Source: Pseudescherichia sp031987975
GTDB taxonomy: Bacteria; Pseudomonadota; Gammaproteobacteria; Enterobacterales; Enterobacteriaceae
DNA length: 64,000 nt
Direction: 5' to 3'
Assembly (NCBI RefSeq): GCF_031987975.1
Contig: NZ_DALZYX010000003.1
Coordinates: forward strand, 310,001 to 374,000
The notes under the pieces: model-generated
What the model saw: the letters and a program-made list of their open reading frames with translations, nothing else
What the model was told of the DNA's origin: nothing
The model's database searches: none
Shown: in pieces, positions 59,493-64,000 of the stretch
How the letters are laid out: each line of letters starts with the position of its first letter
Numbering within the stretch: the stretch's first letter is position 1
Position numbers and translations under genes: made by a program

Positions 59493-60443
59493 TTACTCGA
59501 CTTCGCGTACGTCCACGCGTAGCTCTTTCGGTACCTCAAAAACGATATTCTCTTCACGGCCTTCAAGAGGGATCGCTTCTCCGCCACCCAGGGTTTGCAG
59601 GCGGGCAATAACGTTCTGCACCAGAATATCCGGCGCGGAGGCACCGGCGGTGACACCGACGCAGGCCACGTTTGCTACCCATGCTTCCTGGATATCGGAC
59701 GCGTCGTCGATAAGAAACGCGGCTTTCCCCATCCGCTGGGCAAGCTCTGCCAGCCGATTGGAGTTAGAGGAGTTCTTCGAACCGACCACCAGTACCACGT
59801 CGGCCTGTTCGGCCAGCGCACGCACCGCTTCCTGACGGTTGGTGGTGGCGTAGCAGATATCATCCTTACGCGGCCCGACGATTTTTGGAAAACGGCTACG
59901 CAGGGCATCAATGACGTCTGAGGTATCATCAACCGACAGGGTCGTCTGAGTCATAAACGACAGTCGGGTGTCGTCTTTGACGTTGAGCGTCAGCACATCT
60001 TCCGGGGACTCCACCAGGTACATGCCCCCTTTCGGGTTGCTGTACTGGCCCATGGTGCCTTCCACTTCCGGGTGACCGGCGTGGCCGATGAGAATCGACT
60101 CTTCGCCGCGGCGGCTGGCGCGCGCCACCTCCATATGCACCTTGGTTACCAGCGGGCAGGTAGCGTCAAATACCGTCAGATCGCGGCTTTTGGCTTCGTT
60201 ACGTACCGCCTGGGAGACACCGTGGGCAGAGAAGATCAGAATAGCGCCGTCCGGCACTTCGCTGATTTGCTCAATAAAGATGGCGCCACGCTCGCGCAGG
60301 CTATCGACAACGTAGCGGTTATGCACCACTTCATGACGCACGTAAATTGGTGCGCCGTAGATTGCCAGCGCGTTCTCAACAATGCTGATAGCGCGGTCTA
60401 CCCCGGCGCAGAAGCCGCGCGGGTTGGCCAACAGGATCTGCAT
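59493..60443 (-). CDS. ispH: 4-hydroxy-3-methylbut-2-enyl diphosphate reductase
   Basis: Iron-sulphur enzyme of the last MEP-pathway step, giving IPP and DMAPP. It has 316 residues from ATG 60443 (MQILLANPRGFCAGVDRAI). Cluster cysteines are Cys12 (RGFCAGV), the DATCPLVTK cysteine and VACVGVTAGASAPD; HEVVHNRYVV and GHAGHPEVEGT carry substrate histidines. An open frame upstream to 60527 lies inside fkpB and is rejected. One base separates it from the fkpB stop, so translation is coupled. Confidence 0.97.
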   Translation of the reverse strand: MQILLANPRGFCAGVDRAISIVENALAIYGAPIYVRHEVVHNRYVVDSLRERGAIFIEQISEVPDGAILIFSAHGVSQAVRNEAKSRDLTVFDATCPLVTKVHMEVARASRRGEESILIGHAGHPEVEGTMGQYSNPKGGMYLVESPEDVLTLNVKDDTRLSFMTQTTLSVDDTSDVIDALRSRFPKIVGPRKDDICYATTNRQEAVRALAEQADVVLVVGSKNSSNSNRLAELAQRMGKAAFLIDDASDIQEAWVANVACVGVTAGASAPDILVQNVIARLQTLGGGEAIPLEGREENIVFEVPKELRVDVREVE

Positions 60444-60444
60444 C

Positions 60445-60894
60445 TTATGCCTCCAGTGCCGGATCGACTTCCAGCACTTCAATATCAAAATGAACGGTTC
60501 GGTCGGCCAGCGGATGGTTGAAGTCAACGGTGATCGAATCGCCGTTGATTTCGCGGATCACACCTGGCATTTCGCTGCCATCCATTGCGGTAAACAGCAT
60601 GATTGCGCCCGTTTCCGGCTCGCCCGCATCCATAAATTCACGCCGCGAAAAGTACTGGATCAGATCCGGGCTGCTGATGCCAAAAGCAGCGTCCGGCTCC
60701 AGCGAAAAGGCACGCTTATCGCCCGCTTTTAGCCCCAGCAGATGCTGCTCCAGCCCTTCCGACAGCGAGCCGTCACCGAGACGAAACAGCGCCGGTTTAC
60801 CGTTGTTACGCGTAGATTCGGCAACGGAGCCATCATCAAGCTTCAGCGTGAAATGCACCAGCACCGCGCTGTTGCTCTGTACAGAGTTAGACAT
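60445..60894 (-). CDS. fkpB: FKBP-type peptidyl-prolyl isomerase FkpB
   Basis: SlpA-like cytoplasmic isomerase/chaperone of 149 residues from ATG 60894 (MSNSVQSNSAVLVHFTLKL). The FKBP core DGSVAESTRNNGKPALFRLG and the inserted-in-flap domain (QYFSRREFMDAGEP) are visible, ending INGDSITVDFNHPLA. It lies between lspA and ispH, as in E. coli. Upstream is a REP element separating it from lspA. Confidence 0.96.
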   Translation of the reverse strand: MSNSVQSNSAVLVHFTLKLDDGSVAESTRNNGKPALFRLGDGSLSEGLEQHLLGLKAGDKRAFSLEPDAAFGISSPDLIQYFSRREFMDAGEPETGAIMLFTAMDGSEMPGVIREINGDSITVDFNHPLADRTVHFDIEVLEVDPALEA

Positions 60895-60919
60895 GCAGAT
60901 ATAGCCTTTCAATGTGTTT

Positions 60920-60950
60920 GCCCGGTGGCGCTATGCTTACCGGGCCTACA
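60920..60950 (+). repeat. REP element between lspA and fkpB
   Basis: Arms GCCCGGT/ACCGGGC surround GGCGCTATGCTT, followed by CTAC, the typical head-stem-tail order of enterobacterial REP sequences. It shares its core with the elements at 12741-12770 and 48081-48106. Confidence 0.7.
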
Positions 60951-60965
60951 GGTTTTGCGCTGCGG

Positions 60966-61466
60966 CTATGCCGCTTTTTTCTTCGCCGCTGAAGGAATAA
61001 AACCCTCCAGCACGATTAACGCCGCACCGATACAGATCGCTGTATCGGCAAGGTTAAAGGTTGCGAAGTGCCAGTCGCCAACGTAGAAGTCGATCATATC
61101 GACCACGAAGCCGTGCCACAGGCGATCAAACAGATTACCCAGCGCGCCGCCAATAATCAGCGCGTAGGCGATGTTGTTCAGCTTCTGCGATGCCTTTGCG
61201 CGGTACATCATCACCGCCAGCACCACGCAGATGCCAATGGCGATCCCGGCGAAGAACCAGCGCTGCCAGCCGCCTTTATCAGCGAGGAAGCTAAACGCCG
61301 CGCCGTAGTTGCGCGCATAGTGCAGATTAAGCGACGGGAACAGTGAAACCGTCTCCCCCAGGTTGAAATTCTGGAGGATCAGGAATTTACTGCCCAGATC
61401 GATAATCAGCACGACTACCACCAGCCACAGCCAGCGTAGCCCTGTTGAAAAGATCGGTTTACTCAT
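60966..61466 (-). CDS. lspA: Prolipoprotein signal peptidase
   Basis: Signal peptidase II, which cleaves lipoprotein signal peptides after diacylglyceryl transfer. It has 166 residues and four membrane helices. The two catalytic aspartates lie in GALGNLFDRLWHGFVVDMID and FYVGDW follows. Its start shares one base with the ileS stop (TGATG), so it is translated from the ileS message. LoiP and the two small lipoproteins of this window would be among its substrates. Confidence 0.97.
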   Translation of the reverse strand: MSKPIFSTGLRWLWLVVVVLIIDLGSKFLILQNFNLGETVSLFPSLNLHYARNYGAAFSFLADKGGWQRWFFAGIAIGICVVLAVMMYRAKASQKLNNIAYALIIGGALGNLFDRLWHGFVVDMIDFYVGDWHFATFNLADTAICIGAALIVLEGFIPSAAKKKAA

Positions 61467-64000
61467 CAGGCGAACTTACGTTTTTCGCCGTCACCGGCGA
61501 CGTTAACCACACAGCGTCCGCAAATTTCTGCGTGTTCCGCCACCTTACCGACGTCGGTCGTGTAGTGCCAGCAGCGCTGACACTTCTCACCTTCGGCCTT
61601 GCTAAGCGTGACCTTCAGCCCTTTGAGCAGTTCGCTCTGCTGGGCTTCGGCCGGCGCGTTAGTATAGTCTTCAACCTTCGCACCGGAGGTCAACAGGATG
61701 AATCGCAATTCATCGCCCAGCGCCGTCAGCTTCGCCGCCAGCTCAGGCTCTGCGTAGAGCGTCACCGCTGCTTCCAGCGAACCGCCTACCTTTTTATCGG
61801 CGCGCGCCTGCTCGATAACTTTGTTCACCTCGCCACGGACCTTCAGCAACTCGCTCCAGTAAGCATCGTTCATGGCTTCGGTTTCGGCCAGGCCAAACAG
61901 CCCTTCATACCACTCACCGGTAAAGACATACTGCTCGCGATCGCCAGGCAGGTAGCCCCAGATCTCATCGGCAGTGAAGGACATGATCGGTGCCATCCAG
62001 CGCACCAGCGCCTCGGCGATGTGGTACAGCGCGGTCTGGCAGCTGCGACGGGCAACGCTGTCCGCTTTCGCGGTGTACTGGCGATCTTTGATGATGTCGA
62101 GGTAGAACGAACCCATTTCGATGGAGCAGAAGCGCATCAGGCGCTGCACCACCTCATGGAAGTCGTACGATTCGTACGCCTTGAGGATATCCTCCTGCGC
62201 GGCTTTGGCACAGCCTACCGCCCAGCGATCCAGCACCACCATCTCTTCCGGTTGCACCATGTCTTTTGCCGGATCGAAACCGTTGAGGTTCGCCAGCAGG
62301 AAGCGCGCGGTGTTACGGATACGGCGATAGCTGTCGGCGGCACGCTTGAGGATCTCATCCGATACCGCCATCTCGCCGGTGTAGTCCGTCGAGGCTACCC
62401 ACAGACGCAGAATATCCGCGCCCAGCTTGTTCATCACGTCCTGCGGCGAGACGGTGTTGCCGATAGATTTCGACATCTTGCGTCCCTGACCGTCCACGGT
62501 GAAGCCGTGGGTCAGCACCTGGCGATACGGCGCCTTACCTTTCATGGCGGTGGAGATCATCAGGGAAGACATGAACCAGCCGCGATGCTGGTCAGAACCT
62601 TCCAGATACATATCCGCTGCGTGGCCAGCAAACTCAGGGCGCACGTCTACTACTGAGGAGTGGGTAGAGCCAGAGTCAAACCAGACGTCCAGCGTATCCG
62701 GCACCTTCACATAGTTGTCGGCATCGTCACCCATGATGTCGCGCGGATCGAGATCCCACCACGCCTGGATACCGTCCTCTTCAACGCGTTTAGCTACCGC
62801 TTCAATCAGCTCCTGCGTGCGCGGATGCAGCTCTTCGGTATCCTTGTGCACGAACAGCGACATCGGTACGCCCCAGGTACGCTGACGGGAGATACACCAG
62901 TCAGGGCGGTTGGCAACCATCGATTCGATACGCGCCTGGCCCCAGTCCGGGATCCACTGCACGCCTTTGATCTCTTTCAGAGACTGCTCGCGCAGGCCCT
63001 TCTGATCCATGCTGATAAACCACTGCGGGGTGGCACGGAAGATGATCGGCGTTTTGTGACGCCAGCAGCACGGGTAGCTGTGGACCAGCTTCTCCAGATG
63101 CAGAAGCGCGCCCTTCTCCGTCAGCAGCTCGGTGATGAGGTTGTTGGCTTTAAAGACGTTCACGCCGTCCAGCGTCGGGTAGGTTCCCGGCAGATAGCAG
63201 CCGTCCGGACCCACCGGGTTCGCGGTTTCGAGTCCATATTTCTGACCGATCACGTAGTCGTCCGGGCCGTGGCCAGGAGCGGTATGCACCGCACCGGTAC
63301 CGGCGTCGAGGGTCACGTGGTCGCCAAGGATTGCCGGCACGTCAAAGCCCATAAACGGATGGGTAAAGCGCATCAGCTCCAGCTCGCTGCCTTTAACCGT
63401 ACCGAGGATGCTGTACTCCGCCACGCCGATGCGTTTCATTACGCTCTCAACCAGATCTTTGGCAAGGATCAGCGCCTGGCCGTCGATCTGCACCAGCGCA
63501 TACTCAAACTCAGGCGACAGGGAGATAGCGCGGTTCGCCGGCAGCGTCCACGGGGTGGTGGTCCAGATCACCAGCGAGATCGGGCCGCTCACGCCCGGCA
63601 GACCGAATTTCGCTTTTACCGCATCCTGGTCAGCAGCCTGGAAAGCAACGTCGATAGATGGAGAGGTTTTGTCATAGTACTCCACCTCAGCCTCGGCCAG
63701 CGCGGAGCGGCAGTCAACGCACCAGTGCACCGGCTTCGCGCCTTTGTGCAGATGGCCATTGCCGATGATCTTGCCCAGCGCACGGATGATATTGGCTTCG
63801 GTTTTGAAGTCCATGGTCAGGTACGGATGCGCCCAGTCGCCCAGCACGCCCAGACGGATAAAGTCTTCCCGCTGGCCGTTAACCTGCGCGGCAGCGTACT
63901 CGCGGCACTTGGCGCGGAACTCGGCGGCGGTGAACTTCTCGCCCGGCTTGCCGTACTCCTGCTCTACCTTCAGCTCAATCGGCAGACCGTGACAGTCCCA
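61466..64000 (-). CDS. ileS: Isoleucyl-tRNA synthetase, 5' end outside window
   Basis: Class I synthetase with proofreading. The frame is open to the window edge (WDCHGLPIEL...), giving about 844 of the roughly 938 residues expected. The first ~94 residues, including the HIGH motif, are outside. Present are the CP1 editing domain (PISLVIWTTTPWTLPANRAI, GTGAVHTAPGHGPDDYV), the KMSKS loop (GQGRKMSKSIGNTV) and the C-terminal zinc finger (CQRCWHYTTDVG ... CGRC). The gene overlaps lspA by one base. The sequence shows no features of the mupirocin-insensitive eukaryotic-like type. Confidence 0.97.
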   Translation of the reverse strand, partial: WDCHGLPIELKVEQEYGKPGEKFTAAEFRAKCREYAAAQVNGQREDFIRLGVLGDWAHPYLTMDFKTEANIIRALGKIIGNGHLHKGAKPVHWCVDCRSALAEAEVEYYDKTSPSIDVAFQAADQDAVKAKFGLPGVSGPISLVIWTTTPWTLPANRAISLSPEFEYALVQIDGQALILAKDLVESVMKRIGVAEYSILGTVKGSELELMRFTHPFMGFDVPAILGDHVTLDAGTGAVHTAPGHGPDDYVIGQKYGLETANPVGPDGCYLPGTYPTLDGVNVFKANNLITELLTEKGALLHLEKLVHSYPCCWRHKTPIIFRATPQWFISMDQKGLREQSLKEIKGVQWIPDWGQARIESMVANRPDWCISRQRTWGVPMSLFVHKDTEELHPRTQELIEAVAKRVEEDGIQAWWDLDPRDIMGDDADNYVKVPDTLDVWFDSGSTHSSVVDVRPEFAGHAADMYLEGSDQHRGWFMSSLMISTAMKGKAPYRQVLTHGFTVDGQGRKMSKSIGNTVSPQDVMNKLGADILRLWVASTDYTGEMAVSDEILKRAADSYRRIRNTARFLLANLNGFDPAKDMVQPEEMVVLDRWAVGCAKAAQEDILKAYESYDFHEVVQRLMRFCSIEMGSFYLDIIKDRQYTAKADSVARRSCQTALYHIAEALVRWMAPIMSFTADEIWGYLPGDREQYVFTGEWYEGLFGLAETEAMNDAYWSELLKVRGEVNKVIEQARADKKVGGSLEAAVTLYAEPELAAKLTALGDELRFILLTSGAKVEDYTNAPAEAQQSELLKGLKVTLSKAEGEKCQRCWHYTTDVGKVAEHAEICGRCVVNVAGDGEKRKFA

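Noticed and set aside
1..64000. CRISPR arrays, tRNA genes, insertion sequences, integrases, toxin-antitoxin pairs
   Set aside because: No regularly spaced repeats, no tRNA T-arm/acceptor patterns next to intergenic DNA, and no transposase or integrase domains were found in any frame by reading.

Overview
The window is chromosomal DNA from an Enterobacteriaceae member close to the Enterobacter/Klebsiella-type groups. The evidence is remembered protein similarity to E. coli K-12 housekeeping genes together with accessory content that K-12 lacks at these sites. The genus cannot be fixed from the sequence alone. I found no tRNA, rRNA, insertion sequence, prophage or CRISPR array.

Layout. 1-4706: end of the propionate (methylmalonyl-CoA decarboxylase/CoA-transferase) operon, the LysR gene ygfI, yggE and argO. 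4840-9309: mscS, then the glycolytic cluster epd-pgk-fbaA. 9681-12738: a PPC/DUF296 gene and a complete four-gene ECF-type ABC importer (S, T, two ATPases) in one tight operon. 12780-15808: tktA and the metalloprotease lipoprotein loiP. 16043-23519: an accessory block interleaved with speB. It holds an OprD-family porin, a TIM-barrel sugar isomerase, an oligogalacturonide-type binding protein without permease, oligogalacturonate lyase (ogl) and a divergent cytoplasmic protein resembling GH67 alpha-glucuronidases. speB and speA, adjacent in K-12, lie on either side of its core. 23726-29315: speA, yqgB, metK behind MetJ boxes, and galP behind GalR and CRP sites. 29367-31937: hiuH with the redox two-component pair hprRS, in a non-K-12 location. 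31989-40250: sprT, endA, rsmE, gshB, yqgE, yqgF, yggR, yggS, yggT, rdgB, hemW, with yggU absent. 40301-64000: djlA, lptD, surA, pdxA, rsmA, apaG, apaH, folA, kefC, kefF, two small lipoproteins, carB, carA, dapB, an AlaX-type editing protein with a LysR regulator, ispH, fkpB, lspA and the 3' part of ileS.

The join between hemW and djlA connects two regions that lie near 66-67 and 1 min on the K-12 map, with the second one flipped. This is what a large inversion roughly symmetric about oriC would leave.

Functionally the window is mostly core metabolism: glycolysis, pentose phosphate, polyamines, S-adenosylmethionine, carbamoyl phosphate, lysine/peptidoglycan precursors, isoprenoids and outer-membrane assembly. 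The parts that deserve attention are the uronate-oligomer block, the structured and apparently attenuated leader of speB, the ECF module with asymmetric ATPases, and the accessory substitutions at conserved junctions.
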